Below are positions 1-9,405 of a stretch of 64,000 bases of DNA, piece by piece (position 1 is the stretch's first letter; each line of letters starts with the position of its first letter). The translations under genes were made by a program, and so were the position numbers. A model generated the notes under the pieces. It saw nothing but the letters and a program-made list of their open reading frames with translations. It had not been told where the DNA came from and ran no database searches. This DNA comes from Nitrosomonas sp. Is79A3 (GTDB lineage: Bacteria; Pseudomonadota; Gammaproteobacteria; Burkholderiales; Nitrosomonadaceae): contig NC_015731.1 of assembly GCF_000219585.1 (NCBI RefSeq), positions 1,302,001 through 1,366,000 of the forward strand, in the 5' to 3' direction.

Positions 1-786
1 CCAATTCAACGGATTCCCTGTTTTTCCATGGCCCCTGCTTGTGAATCAATTCAGCTTTGTAAAGCCCGTTGATCGTTTCGGCTAGTGCGTTATCGTAGCT
101 ATCTCCTTTACTGCCAACCGACGGTTCTATTCCAGCCTCGGCAAGCCGCTCCGTATAACGGATAGAGACATACTGGGAACCCCGGTCGCTGTGGTGAATC
201 AAGGCACCCAGCTCCGGTTGCCGGGCGTATAAAGCCTGCTCCAGCGCATCCAGTACGAAGTCCGTGTGCATGCTGGAACTGACCCGCCAACCCACGATGC
301 ACCGGGCAAACACGTCGATGACGAACGCGACATATAGCCAGCCCTGCCAGGTGGAAACATAGGTGAAATCCGACACCCATAACTGGTTTGGGCGATCCGC
401 CTTGAATTGCCGGTTTACGCGATCCAGCGGGCACGGCAGCGCCTTGTCCGGAACCGTGGTTCGCACAACCTTGCCGCGCCGCACACCTTCCAGCCCCAAC
501 CGTTTCATGAGCCGTTCAACAGTGCAGCGAGCTACCTGCATTCCTTCGCGCTTAAGTTGCCGCCATACCTTGTCGGCACCATACACCTGCAGGTTAGCCT
601 GCCACACACGCTGAATTTCTGGCATCAAAACCTCATCGCGTTGGGCACGAGTGCAACGCAATGCCGGATTGCGCCGCTCGGCCGCGTGACGCCGATACCC
701 TGACGGGGCGACCTGCAATACCTTGCAGATCGGCTCGACCCCGTGGGTGTCACGATACCGGTCGATGAACGACCTCAGGATTTGAG
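1..786 (-). CDS. IS3-family transposase OrfB, 3' end missing at window edge
   Basis: This is the catalytic half of an IS3-type transposase, read in the -1 frame relative to orfA. The minus strand encodes the HTH_21-like stretch [19 protein letters not shown] and then an rve integrase core. The core has the first Asp in LWVSDFTYV, the second in [11 protein letters not shown], and the DDE glutamate region [17 protein letters not shown]. No stop is seen before the window edge, so the reading frame is intact as far as it is visible. OrfB normally has no start of its own and is made as an OrfAB fusion by -1 frameshifting. The start given is therefore only the beginning of the open frame. Confidence 0.88.
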
Positions 787-1098
787 TTTGCGGTCGAGCT
801 CCGCCTGGGCGAAAAAAGCACTGGCCAGTTTCAGAATTTCATTGGCGCGACGTAATTCCTTGACCTCACGCTCCAGTGCTTTGATGCGTTCGCGCTCTTC
901 ACTGGTGATGCCATCTCGTAGGCCTGTGTCGATCTCGTGCTTCTTTACCCAATCATGCAATGTCGGCGGCGCGCAGCCGATCTTGGGCGCAATCGATTCT
1001 ATCGTCGCCCACAGCGAAGGGTACTCACTGCGATGCTCTTGCACCAGGCGGACTGCTCGTTCTTTTACTTCGGGGGAATATTTGTTTGTTTTGTTCAT
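775..1098 (-). CDS. IS3-family transposase OrfA
   Basis: The product has 107 residues. The N-terminal helix-turn-helix begins [19 protein letters not shown] and continues through [16 protein letters not shown] leucine-zipper-like coiled coil follows, around [20 protein letters not shown], and the protein ends [10 protein letters not shown]. This is the standard HTH_Tnp_1 OrfA architecture. It binds the element ends and supplies the N-terminus of the OrfAB fusion. The gene overlaps the open frame of orfB near 775-786. It is similar to, but not the same as, the OrfA at 28051-28371. Confidence 0.92.
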   Translation of the reverse strand: MNKTNKYSPEVKERAVRLVQEHRSEYPSLWATIESIAPKIGCAPPTLHDWVKKHEIDTGLRDGITSEERERIKALEREVKELRRANEILKLASAFFAQAELDRKLKS

Positions 1099-1148
1099 CG
1101 CTCCATTCTCTCAAGATTTGGAGCCTCCTCAAAACCCGGGGCGATTCA

Positions 1149-1758
1149 AGTCGCTAAACCATCCAAAGCTGAGATTGATGATTATTACCAAAAACATCCC
1201 GAATATTTTGCACAACGCAAGCAATTTGATTTAACGATAGTGCGCGTTGCAACTAAAGACCTTGGCGATGAATTAAAAAAAATCATAGATGCAGCTAAGT
1301 CTCTAGACGAAGTGGTGGCGTGGCTTGATAAAAATAAAGTACAGTATCTCCGTAATTTAGCGTCGCGAAGTACCACTGATCTGCCGGCTCAGATGGCGAC
1401 AATGATGCAGCAGAAAAGTAAAGACACTATTTTTATTATCAACGAGCAAGGTAATAGTTTGCTTATTTCCGTCAATGCGATCAAGGATAGTCCAATCACA
1501 GCTGCTGTTGCGGCACCACAGATTGAGAAATTTTTGATGAATCAAAAATACAAGGAAGCAACCGATGCAGAAGTTGCTCGCTTGCGCGCGGCAGCAAAAA
1601 TAGAATATCTTAATGCGAAAACGTCAATATCCAATGCGGAAAAGCCGGTTGCTCAATCAACAGTGGCCCCTCCCTCTGATGTTACTAATAATTTAAATCT
1701 AACAGAAGAGCCAGTTTCAGAAGGGGCAATTGAGCGTGGTATCATGGGAATAAAATAA
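1149..1758 (+). pseudogene. epsD-like peptidyl-prolyl isomerase, 3' fragment cut by IS3
   Basis: The frame from 1150 (VAKPSKAEIDDYYQKHPEYF) to the stop at 1756-1758 encodes about 200 residues. It looks like the C-terminal half of a SurA/PpiC-type periplasmic isomerase of the EpsD family. The motif KPSKAEIDDYYQKHPEYF resembles the stretch just before the parvulin domain in this family. The N-terminal part lies on the far side of the IS3 element and outside the window. The open frame continues upstream into IS sequence, but that fusion is accidental. EpsD genes normally open the epsD-epsE-epsF-epsG-xrtB cluster, and epsE follows here at 1828. The assignment as EpsD rests mainly on this context. 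Confidence 0.75.
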
Positions 1759-1827
1759 GTGTAAATTTTTGCTCAAAGGCTTTATCTTTATCAACCTATC
1801 GCGTTATGATTTAAGGATTGTAGGCAA

Positions 1828-2640
1828 ATGATATATGTTATGAAAAAACTGAAGTTTCTGATGATCTTTCCAATACTTTGGATGATTTGTATTGGCAGTG
1901 TGGTTGCCGGTGATAGTAGGGAAAGTGTATTGGGACCCGGTGATACATTAAAAATATTTGTCTATGGGCAGCCCGATCTCACTACTGAAGCGAGAGTAAG
2001 CGAATCCGGGAGTATAACTTTTCCCCTGTTGGGCGAGATATTAGTTGATGGATTAACTCCATCTGCTGCAGAACGAAAGATAGTAAAGCTACTGGAAAGT
2101 CGTGATATTTTGCGTAAACCCCAAGTAAATATCTTAACCAGTTCACTACAGAGTCAAATGGTATCTGTACTTGGTTATGTTCGTAATCAAGGCCGTTATC
2201 CGATCGAAGGTAAGCGTAGTCTGACTGATATTCTTGCCATGGCTGGAGGAATAACTCCTGATGGTGGAGAGTTGGTTACTCTGATCCGTTCGGACGGGAG
2301 CAAATTTAATAAAGAAATCATTGATGTTATAGAAATGGTTCGTTCCGGTGATTTAACTCGAAATTTGAACGTGCGCAGTGAAGATCTTATCTACGTTGAG
2401 AGGGCTCTCCGTTTTTACATCTACGGGGAAGTTCAGCGTCCTGGAACTTATAGACTTGAACGTAATATGACGGTTATACAGGCACTGTCAGTTGGTGGTG
2501 GATTGACCCAACGGGGTACTGAACGCGGTCTGCGGATTCAGCGTCGCGATGCTGAGGGTAATTTGCAGATGTTAACAGTAAAATCCAGTGATTTGGTTGA
2601 GCCTGACGATGTGCTTTATATCAAAGAAAGCTTGTTCTGA
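1828..2640 (+). CDS. epsE: Polysaccharide export protein, EpsE/Wza-like
   Basis: The product has 270 residues. A hydrophobic N-terminal signal segment (about residues 5-27, ending VVAGDS) leads into a polysaccharide export domain, LGPGDTLKIFVYGQPDLTTEARV. Two SLBB-type beta-grasp repeats follow (VSVLGYVRNQGRYPIEG and YIYGEVQRPGTYRLER). This is the layout of outer-membrane polysaccharide exporters. No lipobox cysteine is visible, so it is probably not a lipoprotein. The start at 1828 has AAGGA about 10 bases upstream; an internal ATG at 1840 has no such site. EpsF, EpsG and XrtB follow on the same strand, so it most likely forms the export channel for the polymer made here. Confidence 0.9.
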   Translation: MIYVMKKLKFLMIFPILWMICIGSVVAGDSRESVLGPGDTLKIFVYGQPDLTTEARVSESGSITFPLLGEILVDGLTPSAAERKIVKLLESRDILRKPQVNILTSSLQSQMVSVLGYVRNQGRYPIEGKRSLTDILAMAGGITPDGGELVTLIRSDGSKFNKEIIDVIEMVRSGDLTRNLNVRSEDLIYVERALRFYIYGEVQRPGTYRLERNMTVIQALSVGGGLTQRGTERGLRIQRRDAEGNLQMLTVKSSDLVEPDDVLYIKESLF

Positions 2641-2719
2641 TATTCGTTCAGGAACTGTTTAAGTATTTTTATATCAAGCAGCTATTGTAACTAGATTAGG
2701 TTTAAACTGGAATTTACAC

Positions 2720-4087
2720 ATGGATTTATCTCGATTCTTTCTTATTATATTAGCCCGTCACAAACTTATCCTTCTTACACTTATTGTGACTGTAGCGACT
2801 ACTTTGGTTGTGAGTCTGTTATTGCCCAAAAATTACAAGTCGGTAGCAACTCTGGTGCTTACAAATAAGGGGGCTGATCCTGTTACGGGCGTGATAATGC
2901 CCGCACAGTTAAATGCAAGTTATATGGCAACTCAGTTAGATGTCATTAAAAGCTCTAGGATTGCATTGATGGTGATAGATCAACTTAGGCTTGATCAGAG
3001 TGAAGCAGTAAAAGCGCAATTTGAGAGTAGCAATAGTAATCTGGGATTGCGTGATTGGTTGGCTGCCTGGCTAGTTAAGAATTTGGATATTGAAACCTCG
3101 CGAGATAGCAATGTAATTGGTATTGGCTTTAAGGGTGCCGATCCTATGTTTACTTCTATCATTGCAAATGCATTTGCTAATGCCTATCAGGAGATGAGCA
3201 TTCGCCTCACAGTTGAGCCCTCACAAAGAGCAGCAGCCTACTTTACTGAGCAGCTTAACGTGTTGGGTGACAGACTAGAAGTGGCACAAAAAAAACTATC
3301 TCAGTTCCAACATGAGCAAGGAATCGTCGATGTGGATTATCGTCTTGATGTTGAAACAAAGCGGCTAAATGATCTCTCTAGTCAATTGATAGTTGCTCAA
3401 GCGGAAGTAATGGGGGCAGTATCTGGGGCGAAAAACAATAGCTCCGATGGTGAAAAAAATAGTATTAGTAGAAATCCAATGATTAATAATCTCAAGTTTA
3501 GTTTGACGCAAGCTGAGTCAAGTTTTTCAGAGATTTCGCAGAAATTAGGGCGTAATCACCCCAGCTATGCGGGAGCAAAAGCAGAGGTTGAAAAACTGAG
3601 AGCTGAGCTGAATAAGCACATAAGAGTTGTCACAAATACCGCTATCAATCAAGAAAGTGGAATCCGCATGGCACTTGAAGAGCAAAAAGCTAAAGTATTG
3701 GCTCTTAATCGCGCGAGAGACGAACTCCTGCCTCTTGTTAAAGATGTTGAAGGTGCTCAGCAGGCATATAATGCTGCAATGCAACGTTTAAATCAAACAA
3801 GTCTCGAGGGGCAATCTAATCTGTCAAGTGTCTCTATACTCGATACAGCAAAAATTCCAGATACACCGGACAGTCCCAAAATATTGCTCAATATAATTCT
3901 ATCAGTATTTCTGGGTAGTGCTCTAGCATTAGGCGTTGGTTTGCTAGCCGAAATGCTTGACCGGCGTGTGCGTTCTGCAGAAGATTTGGTCGATATACTC
4001 CAAGTTCCTGTGCTTGGTATTATAAAGCGAGGGGTTCCCAAACAACAGGGCCGATTGCAATTAGGTTGGTTACGTTTGCTACGATGA
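2720..4087 (+). CDS. epsF: Chain-length determinant protein EpsF (Wzz/PCP family)
   Basis: The product has 455 residues. A first membrane helix (about 10-32) and a second near the C-terminus (about 390-415, NIILSVFLGSALALGVGLLAE) enclose a large periplasmic domain. That domain is rich in coiled coil (for example LSQFQHEQGIVDVDYRLDVETKRLNDLSSQL). This is the Wzz/polysaccharide co-polymerase design, which sets polymer length and couples to the exporter. The short cytoplasmic tail (ILQVPVLGIIKRG) would contact the kinase-like EpsG encoded next, at 4122. Length and topology match EpsF of exosortase-B clusters. Confidence 0.9.
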   Translation: MDLSRFFLIILARHKLILLTLIVTVATTLVVSLLLPKNYKSVATLVLTNKGADPVTGVIMPAQLNASYMATQLDVIKSSRIALMVIDQLRLDQSEAVKAQFESSNSNLGLRDWLAAWLVKNLDIETSRDSNVIGIGFKGADPMFTSIIANAFANAYQEMSIRLTVEPSQRAAAYFTEQLNVLGDRLEVAQKKLSQFQHEQGIVDVDYRLDVETKRLNDLSSQLIVAQAEVMGAVSGAKNNSSDGEKNSISRNPMINNLKFSLTQAESSFSEISQKLGRNHPSYAGAKAEVEKLRAELNKHIRVVTNTAINQESGIRMALEEQKAKVLALNRARDELLPLVKDVEGAQQAYNAAMQRLNQTSLEGQSNLSSVSILDTAKIPDTPDSPKILLNIILSVFLGSALALGVGLLAEMLDRRVRSAEDLVDILQVPVLGIIKRGVPKQQGRLQLGWLRLLR

Positions 4088-4121
4088 ATCAATATAAGCT
4101 TATTAAATTAGGAAGAAGAAA

Positions 4122-5024
4122 ATGAGCATTCAAGGTTCCTCTGAAACAAGGAAATTTAGTGGCACCGCCTCTATTAGTACCAATGTACCTCCCCTAAGAA
4201 AATTCAGTATAGGACACATACTGCTAGATATGGGGAAAATTACACCTGTTGAAGCGGAACGTGTACTGCGCTTACAAAAAGAGAGAGGTCTACGTTTCGG
4301 TGATGCTGCGCTTCAATTGGGTTTGATTACAGAGGCAGATATTCAGTTAGTGCTGGCACAGCAATTTGACTACCCTTATCTGTTGCCAGGGCAAGGGAAT
4401 CATCCGCCAGGGTTAGTGGTTGCTTATCAACCATTCGGTGCGCAAGTAGAAGTTTTTCGTGCAGTGCGTAGTCAGTTGATGTTACGTTGGTTTACTTCAG
4501 GACGTAAAGCGCTGACAATCGTTAGTTATAATCCCGGCGATGAAGTAAGTCTTTTTATAGCTAATCTGGCTGTAGTATTTTCCCAACTCGGTGAGCGCAC
4601 ATTGCTAGTTGATGCGAACTTGCGTTATCCGCATCAACATGAAATTTTTAATTTAAAAAATAAGCAAGGCTTATCTGATGTCCTTGCCGGCCGTGCTAAT
4701 ATTTCTGAGGTGATTGCCAGAATTGATTCGTTCATAGATCTTTCTGTTTTGCCAGCAGGAACACTTCCACCTAATCCTTTGGAGCTTCTTAACCGTACTT
4801 CATTCGATGAACTGAATGATCATCTTGCAAATCAGTTTGATATTATTCTTTACGATTCTGTGGCTTTCACGAGTGGTTCCGATGCACTTGCTATCGCTGC
4901 TCGTACAAGTGGGGTTTTGATAGTTGCACAAAAAAATAATACTCGTTTGGATGATATAAGCACTATGAATGAACAACTTAAATGCAGTGGAGCCGAAGTT
5001 ATAGGTTCCATTTTAATGGACTGA
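4122..5024 (+). CDS. epsG: EpsG, BY-kinase-like partner of EpsF, P-loop degenerate
   Basis: The product has 300 residues. An N-terminal segment (about 25-85) resembles the small domain found before the kinase fold in this family, and a MinD/Soj-like domain follows (about 105-300). The Walker A' region is present (RTLLVDANLRYPHQHEIFN) and the downstream IILYDSVAF fits the Walker B strand. The canonical P-loop GxxGxGK(S/T) is missing: residues 134-145 read VSYNPGDEVSLF, with no GK(S/T). ATP binding may be weak or lost. No tyrosine cluster is seen at the C-terminus. An adapter role next to EpsF is possible. Confidence 0.85.
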   Translation: MSIQGSSETRKFSGTASISTNVPPLRKFSIGHILLDMGKITPVEAERVLRLQKERGLRFGDAALQLGLITEADIQLVLAQQFDYPYLLPGQGNHPPGLVVAYQPFGAQVEVFRAVRSQLMLRWFTSGRKALTIVSYNPGDEVSLFIANLAVVFSQLGERTLLVDANLRYPHQHEIFNLKNKQGLSDVLAGRANISEVIARIDSFIDLSVLPAGTLPPNPLELLNRTSFDELNDHLANQFDIILYDSVAFTSGSDALAIAARTSGVLIVAQKNNTRLDDISTMNEQLKCSGAEVIGSILMD

Positions 5025-5046
5025 TTTTTTAATCATCGGTAGAGAC

Positions 5047-5940
5047 ATGTTTACTATTCCATACAAACTTCATACTGAGAAGCAGGTTATAGCAGACTGG
5101 TTGCCAGTGTTGTTAGGGCTATTGGCTTTGTATATACCTACTTTCTATAATCTTGCAAATGGGATGTGGACTAATGAAGAGCAAGCGCATGGCCCAATTA
5201 TCCTATTCCTTTCGCTCTGGCTTATTTATCGCAAGTGGCCAGAAATGATAAAAAGAAGTGAAGGAAAACCAACCTCAGTTCTGGGGTGGATATTTTTTTT
5301 CATAGCTCTATTTCTTTATATTATCGGCCGTTCTCAGCAGATAATAATTTTTGAAATGGGATCTTTTATTCTGGTTCTGGCGTCTGTCTTGCTTATTAAA
5401 CGAGGTAGCAGTGCTCTGAAAGCTATGTGGTTTCCGATTTTCTTCTTGTTGTTTATGATTCCATTGCCAGGCACGTTAGTTAGTTTGCTTACTATGCCTA
5501 TGAAAATGGCGGTTTCATATACTGCCGAGAATATTTTATTTTGGGCAAATTATCCTATAGCACGTAATGGCGTTATCTTGCAAATTGGACAATATCAACT
5601 TCTTGTAGCTGATGCTTGTGCTGGACTCCAAACACTGCTGACTTTGGAGGCATTGGGGTTGTTTTATCTGAATCTTGTTCACCATACTTCAATATTCCGG
5701 AATGTGACATTGGCTATTCTTATCATACCGATTTCTTTTACTGCTAATGTTATTCGCGTTATCGTTCTTACCTTGATTACTTTCCATTATGGTGATGCCG
5801 CTGGACAGGGTTTTCTGCATGGATTTGCTGGAATGGTTTTGTTCATTAGCGCATTAATACTTATTTTGGGAATAGATTCAATACTGCAATATTTTGTTAG
5901 GACACAGCCTATGAATGCCACTCAATTTGCAAGTAAGTAG
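5047..5940 (+). CDS. xrtB: Exosortase B (XrtB)
   Basis: The product has 297 residues, is very hydrophobic and has about eight membrane helices. The exosortase catalytic residues are all visible: Cys191 in VADACAGLQTLL, Arg237 in FTANVIRVIVL and His258 in GFLHGFAG. The family is known as a membrane cysteine transpeptidase-like enzyme that processes PEP-CTERM proteins and occurs beside EPS genes. It lies 22 bases after epsG and before epsI. This order (epsE-F-G-xrtB-epsI) is typical of the B-type locus. No PEP-CTERM substrate was seen in the window, so its target must be encoded elsewhere or the enzyme must act differently here. Confidence 0.93.
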   Translation: MFTIPYKLHTEKQVIADWLPVLLGLLALYIPTFYNLANGMWTNEEQAHGPIILFLSLWLIYRKWPEMIKRSEGKPTSVLGWIFFFIALFLYIIGRSQQIIIFEMGSFILVLASVLLIKRGSSALKAMWFPIFFLLFMIPLPGTLVSLLTMPMKMAVSYTAENILFWANYPIARNGVILQIGQYQLLVADACAGLQTLLTLEALGLFYLNLVHHTSIFRNVTLAILIIPISFTANVIRVIVLTLITFHYGDAAGQGFLHGFAGMVLFISALILILGIDSILQYFVRTQPMNATQFASK

Positions 5941-6077
5941 TCAATAAGTTGGGAAATATCTAAAGATTTAGAGATCTGGTAAGTTTTGTAACAATTCTTT
6001 TTTCAGAATTTTAGTGATTTTTGATTGATACGAGTTTTTTGTATCGGATAAATTTTATATTGTACTAAGGAGAATTA

Positions 6078-6764
6078 ATGAAAAAGTCTTTAATCACCAG
6101 CATCATTTTAGGTATATTGATGGTGTCATCAGGTGCCTTAACAATGGCCCTGACTCCCACTGTTAAAATTGCAGATCAACAGGAAATGCTAAATCTAGAT
6201 GCTTTGATTCCTGCCCAATTTGGGAATTGGCAAATCGATAGTTCTATTATACCACTCCAAGTAGATGCAGAAACACAGTCCCAGCTTGATAAGATATATA
6301 ACCAAACGATATCGAGAACCTATATTAACACTCTGGGTGAGCGTATTATGCTTTCTGTGGCGTATGGTGGAGATCAGAGCGATAATCTGGCAGTACATAA
6401 ACCTGAAGTATGTTATTACGCGCAGGGTTTTGAGATAATGAAGATTTTTGCTGATGAACTGCTTACAAGCTACGGAAAATTACCGATAAAGCGTTTGTTA
6501 GCGATTAAAGGTAATCGTAACGAACCTATCACTTACTGGGTTACAGTTGGCAACAAAGCGGTTTTGCCAGGCATCGATCAAAAATTACAGCAATTGCGTT
6601 ATGGTTTGACCGGACGGGTGCCTGACGGTATGTTGGTGCGTGTTTCTTCCATAGATAATGATAAAGACAAAGCCTATCAGCTCCAGTCTATTTTTATACA
6701 GGATTTGTTAACAGCAGTTGATGTTAAGAAACGCGTCAGATTAATAGGAACTTCTGAAGTATAA
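6078..6764 (+). CDS. epsI: Exosortase-associated protein EpsI
   Basis: The product has 228 residues. It has an N-terminal signal anchor (about 5-26) and a periplasmic domain of the EpsI (DUF3485) family. The conserved stretch VHKPEVCYYAQGF holds the family cysteine, and AYGGDQSDNLAVH precedes it. In many organisms this domain is fused to the exosortase; here it is a separate gene 137 bases after xrtB. A clear ribosome site (AAGGAG) lies 7 bases before the ATG. It probably works with XrtB at the periplasmic face, but its biochemical role is unproven. Confidence 0.88.
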   Translation: MKKSLITSIILGILMVSSGALTMALTPTVKIADQQEMLNLDALIPAQFGNWQIDSSIIPLQVDAETQSQLDKIYNQTISRTYINTLGERIMLSVAYGGDQSDNLAVHKPEVCYYAQGFEIMKIFADELLTSYGKLPIKRLLAIKGNRNEPITYWVTVGNKAVLPGIDQKLQQLRYGLTGRVPDGMLVRVSSIDNDKDKAYQLQSIFIQDLLTAVDVKKRVRLIGTSEV

Positions 6765-6923
6765 AATACAGAGTTTGTTGACGTGTTGATACATCCACAA
6801 AAGAGCAGTCGATTGAAATATTGATCTTTTTGCATCGTGGAATTAAAGCAGTATGCCGTTACGGAGAGATTGTGTGCTGCTATAAGCCTTTAAATAATGT
6901 TGTAACTTTACAATGAGGAATTA

Positions 6924-7553
6924 ATGGATCCGCGAATTGGTTGGATGATTGGATTTGTTACAGGAAAATCCGTATTGGATTTGGGATGTGTGCGGCACTC
7001 AATTGAAGAAACAGAAAAACCAGGGTGGCTTCATAGCGAGATTAAAAAGGTAGCGCGAAGGGTCGTTGGTGTCGACTACTTGGAACAACCTGTTTTACAG
7101 TTGAGGCAAAAAGGATATGAAGTGGTCTGCGCAGATGTTGAAGTGATGCAATTGGATGAGAAGTTTGATGCGATTGTCGCTGGAGACTTGATTGAGCATC
7201 TGAACAACTTTGGTAAGTTCATAGAACGCGTAAAGGAGCATCTGAATCCTGATGGGGTATTCATACTGACAACTCCAAATCCGATCAATCCGTTGCGCTT
7301 TATTAGTGTTCTTCTTCGTGGAGAGAGCGGTGCAAATTCAGAGCACACTTGTTGGTTTACGGAGCAGGTGATACGGCAGCTTTTCGATCGATACAACTTT
7401 GAGGTAATTGATGTCCGTTACGTAGATGATTCATACCAGTATTATCGTGGCTGGAAATGGATAATATTCTTTCCGATCAATTATATATTAGTCAGGTTTC
7501 GGCCAAAATTCGCAGAAACCCTTTGTATAGCTTTTAAATTGAAGAGTAGTTGA
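6924..7553 (+). CDS. Class I SAM-dependent methyltransferase in EPS locus
   Basis: The product has 209 residues. SAM-binding motif I is SVLDLGCVRHSIEETE. The acidic end of strand 2 (GVDYLEQPV), motif II (YEVVCADVEVMQLDEKFDAIVAGDLIEHL) and post-motif NPDGVFILTTPNPIN are all in order, as in the Methyltransf_11/23 group. The motif I glycine pattern is a little unusual (DLGCVRH rather than DLGCGxG), and the enzyme starts almost directly with the Rossmann fold. The substrate may be a sugar or lipid-linked intermediate of the polysaccharide, which is inferred from position. Confidence 0.82.
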   Translation: MDPRIGWMIGFVTGKSVLDLGCVRHSIEETEKPGWLHSEIKKVARRVVGVDYLEQPVLQLRQKGYEVVCADVEVMQLDEKFDAIVAGDLIEHLNNFGKFIERVKEHLNPDGVFILTTPNPINPLRFISVLLRGESGANSEHTCWFTEQVIRQLFDRYNFEVIDVRYVDDSYQYYRGWKWIIFFPINYILVRFRPKFAETLCIAFKLKSS

Positions 7554-7735
7554 CGTGCAATGAATTCTATAGTCTTACAAGTGGATCGGAAAATATCGAT
7601 TACGCGTAATAGAAACGATTTTATTTGCCATTTTATATTGTGTTGCCAATAATTCCGGTGGCTGGAAATGTCGCTTATTGCTTGGTCTGGTTTGATAGAC
7701 GATGACATAAAAGCCATATTACTTAACAAAACGAA

Positions 7736-9289
7736 TTGATTATTTTGAAAGCATCGACTTTTTTAAAGGCTAATAATAATCCCCGTTCGGGGGTGTTAAC
7801 TATTGCTCTAATATTGATTAGTATTTTATTTTTGTCAGTGTTAAGCGGCATACTTGCAGCGTTTGGTAATTTATATCTTCTACTTGCTTTGCTGGGGCTG
7901 TATGGAGTTTTTTTTATTCTTTCTGCACCCGTGGGCTGGACCGTCTGGATAATATTTTGGGCGGCGTTTCTGATTACTGGGCCGAGTGCCTATTTCTTAC
8001 GTTTTACGCAGCTTCAATGGCTAACTGTTTTGGTGAGTGCAGCATTATTGTTGCCGGTGCTGTCTTACTTGCTACGTAGCAAAACCAGAATTTCGTCGGC
8101 GACAGTCTCAAGTAATCTTTTATGGCCTGGTATCTTTCTTCTGCTATTAGCTTTCTCCACTGTCATCACCGATCCTAAATTCGCGGATTTTGTGAATGCA
8201 TCTCGCCACTATTTGCTCATGTGGCCGATAATGCTGGTTTTTATGTTTGGACTGGTGCGCCAGGAGATGGTGGTGCAATTGTGGAAAGCTCTTATGATTG
8301 TAGCGATATTGCAATTTCCCATGGCAATTTATCAATATTTCTTCGTGGCTCTAAAAAGTGCACGGAGTTCTCCCTGGGATGCTGTCATAGGTACATTTCA
8401 TGGCAATATAGAGGGTGGTGGAGATAGTGCCGCTATGGCTGTCATGTTGCTGCTTGCTATGCTGCTTGGCATTGCGTTATGGCGTGGAGGTAAGTTACAT
8501 GGAGTATGGATGGCTTTGGTCATAATGTCGGGGCTTGGCGCGTTAGCTCTAGCGGAAGTCAAGGCATCAGTTATGCTGCTTCCGGTTGTCATTGGCCTGT
8601 ATTACCGTAAAGAGCTATTGCAGCGACCTATAGAAGCGATCGTGGCTGTGGTCGGTGCAATCCTACTTGTTGGCGGTTTGTTATTTGGCTACGAAAAGAT
8701 TCACTATGAAAATAATCCTGCAGCCGGAATGAATCAGGCTATTTCAACTTATGATCGAATAATAAGAGCGATAGATCCAGAGAATGAAACTGCACAAGGA
8801 TTGGGACGCGTGGCTCAATTAGTGAAGTGGTGGGATGTCAACGTTAAAAGTGGCGATGTGCACCATAGCCTGTTCGGCTATGGCATGGCAGCAACTTATG
8901 CCAGCAGATTTGGTGTGGGCGAATTGGTAGAGCGATATTCTTATCCGATCAACGATACTTCCACTCTTGTTTTGCTATGGGAAACGGGTATCTTAGGACA
9001 CCTGGCCTTTCTTCTTATACTGCTGTCTGGTGCGCAAACCTCGGGGTGCTCCGCTAAAAATGAAGCTATTCCAGAAATTCATCGTTTACTCCTCAGAGTG
9101 GGCGAAACCGGTCTATTGTTGCTTGCCATTACCTTGCCTTATAAGCAATTTCATTTCTCTTCTGTTCCCATCCAGTTCCTGATGATGCTGATGCTAGGTC
9201 AGGCAGCCTATTGGTCACATTTAGTAAGTAACAATCTCGGTCGTTTAGATGCAAAAACTAAATATATGCCTTATGCAAAAATTCCTTAA
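7736..9289 (+). CDS. Wzy-like polysaccharide polymerase / O-antigen ligase-like membrane protein
   Basis: The product has 517 residues with about ten to twelve hydrophobic segments. A large hydrophilic loop (roughly residues 325-410, including YDRIIRAIDPENETAQGLGRVAQ) lies between late helices, as in Wzy/WaaL proteins. No sequence motif fixes the family, so the call rests on topology and on its place in an EPS cluster. The open frame has only TTG starts (7736 or 7745), because an in-frame TAA lies at 7724. A non-ATG start is therefore required unless there is a sequencing error. The role would be to polymerise lipid-linked repeat units at the outer face of the inner membrane. Confidence 0.7.
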   Translation: MIILKASTFLKANNNPRSGVLTIALILISILFLSVLSGILAAFGNLYLLLALLGLYGVFFILSAPVGWTVWIIFWAAFLITGPSAYFLRFTQLQWLTVLVSAALLLPVLSYLLRSKTRISSATVSSNLLWPGIFLLLLAFSTVITDPKFADFVNASRHYLLMWPIMLVFMFGLVRQEMVVQLWKALMIVAILQFPMAIYQYFFVALKSARSSPWDAVIGTFHGNIEGGGDSAAMAVMLLLAMLLGIALWRGGKLHGVWMALVIMSGLGALALAEVKASVMLLPVVIGLYYRKELLQRPIEAIVAVVGAILLVGGLLFGYEKIHYENNPAAGMNQAISTYDRIIRAIDPENETAQGLGRVAQLVKWWDVNVKSGDVHHSLFGYGMAATYASRFGVGELVERYSYPINDTSTLVLLWETGILGHLAFLLILLSGAQTSGCSAKNEAIPEIHRLLLRVGETGLLLLAITLPYKQFHFSSVPIQFLMMLMLGQAAYWSHLVSNNLGRLDAKTKYMPYAKIP

Positions 9290-9318
9290 AGAAATAGGCT
9301 ATGTCATCGTTTACTTGT

Positions 9319-9367
9319 AATTCCCGTGGTCTTGGCGCAGGACGCGCGGAGCCAATTTTTATTAAAA
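9319..9367 (+). repeat. GC-rich dispersed repeat, copy A
   Basis: The core CGTGGTCTTGGCGCAGGACG is followed by CGCGGAGCC and an AT-rich tail. It closely matches 25399-25450 (copy C) and 28917-28973 (copy D); 25306-25340 (copy B) matches only the first half. It fills most of the gap between the polymerase and the FkbM gene. Confidence 0.7.
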
Positions 9368-9405
9368 TAATCGAGAATTGAGATCTGATATTTGTGGGAG
9401 TGTTA

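Larger units (their letters stand above)
1..1148 (-). mobile_element. IS3-family element, right part (runs off window start)
   Basis: The element carries an orfA/orfB pair on the minus strand. Its right terminus is a typical IS3-type end: read on the minus strand from 1148 it begins TGAATCGCCCCGGG. Two other elements in this window (27115-28421 and from 63906) share this TGAATCRCCCCGG end. The element interrupts an epsD-like gene, whose 3' part resumes at 1149. The other terminus and any target duplication lie outside the window. Confidence 0.9.

Noticed and set aside
108-434. Minus-strand open frame in the IS3 region
   Set aside because: It is an out-of-frame shadow of OrfB, whose true frame shows DDE motifs.
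937-1758. A 273-residue open frame read as one gene
   Set aside because: The first third is the antisense of IS3 orfA and the IS end. Only the part after 1149 is gene-like (epsD).
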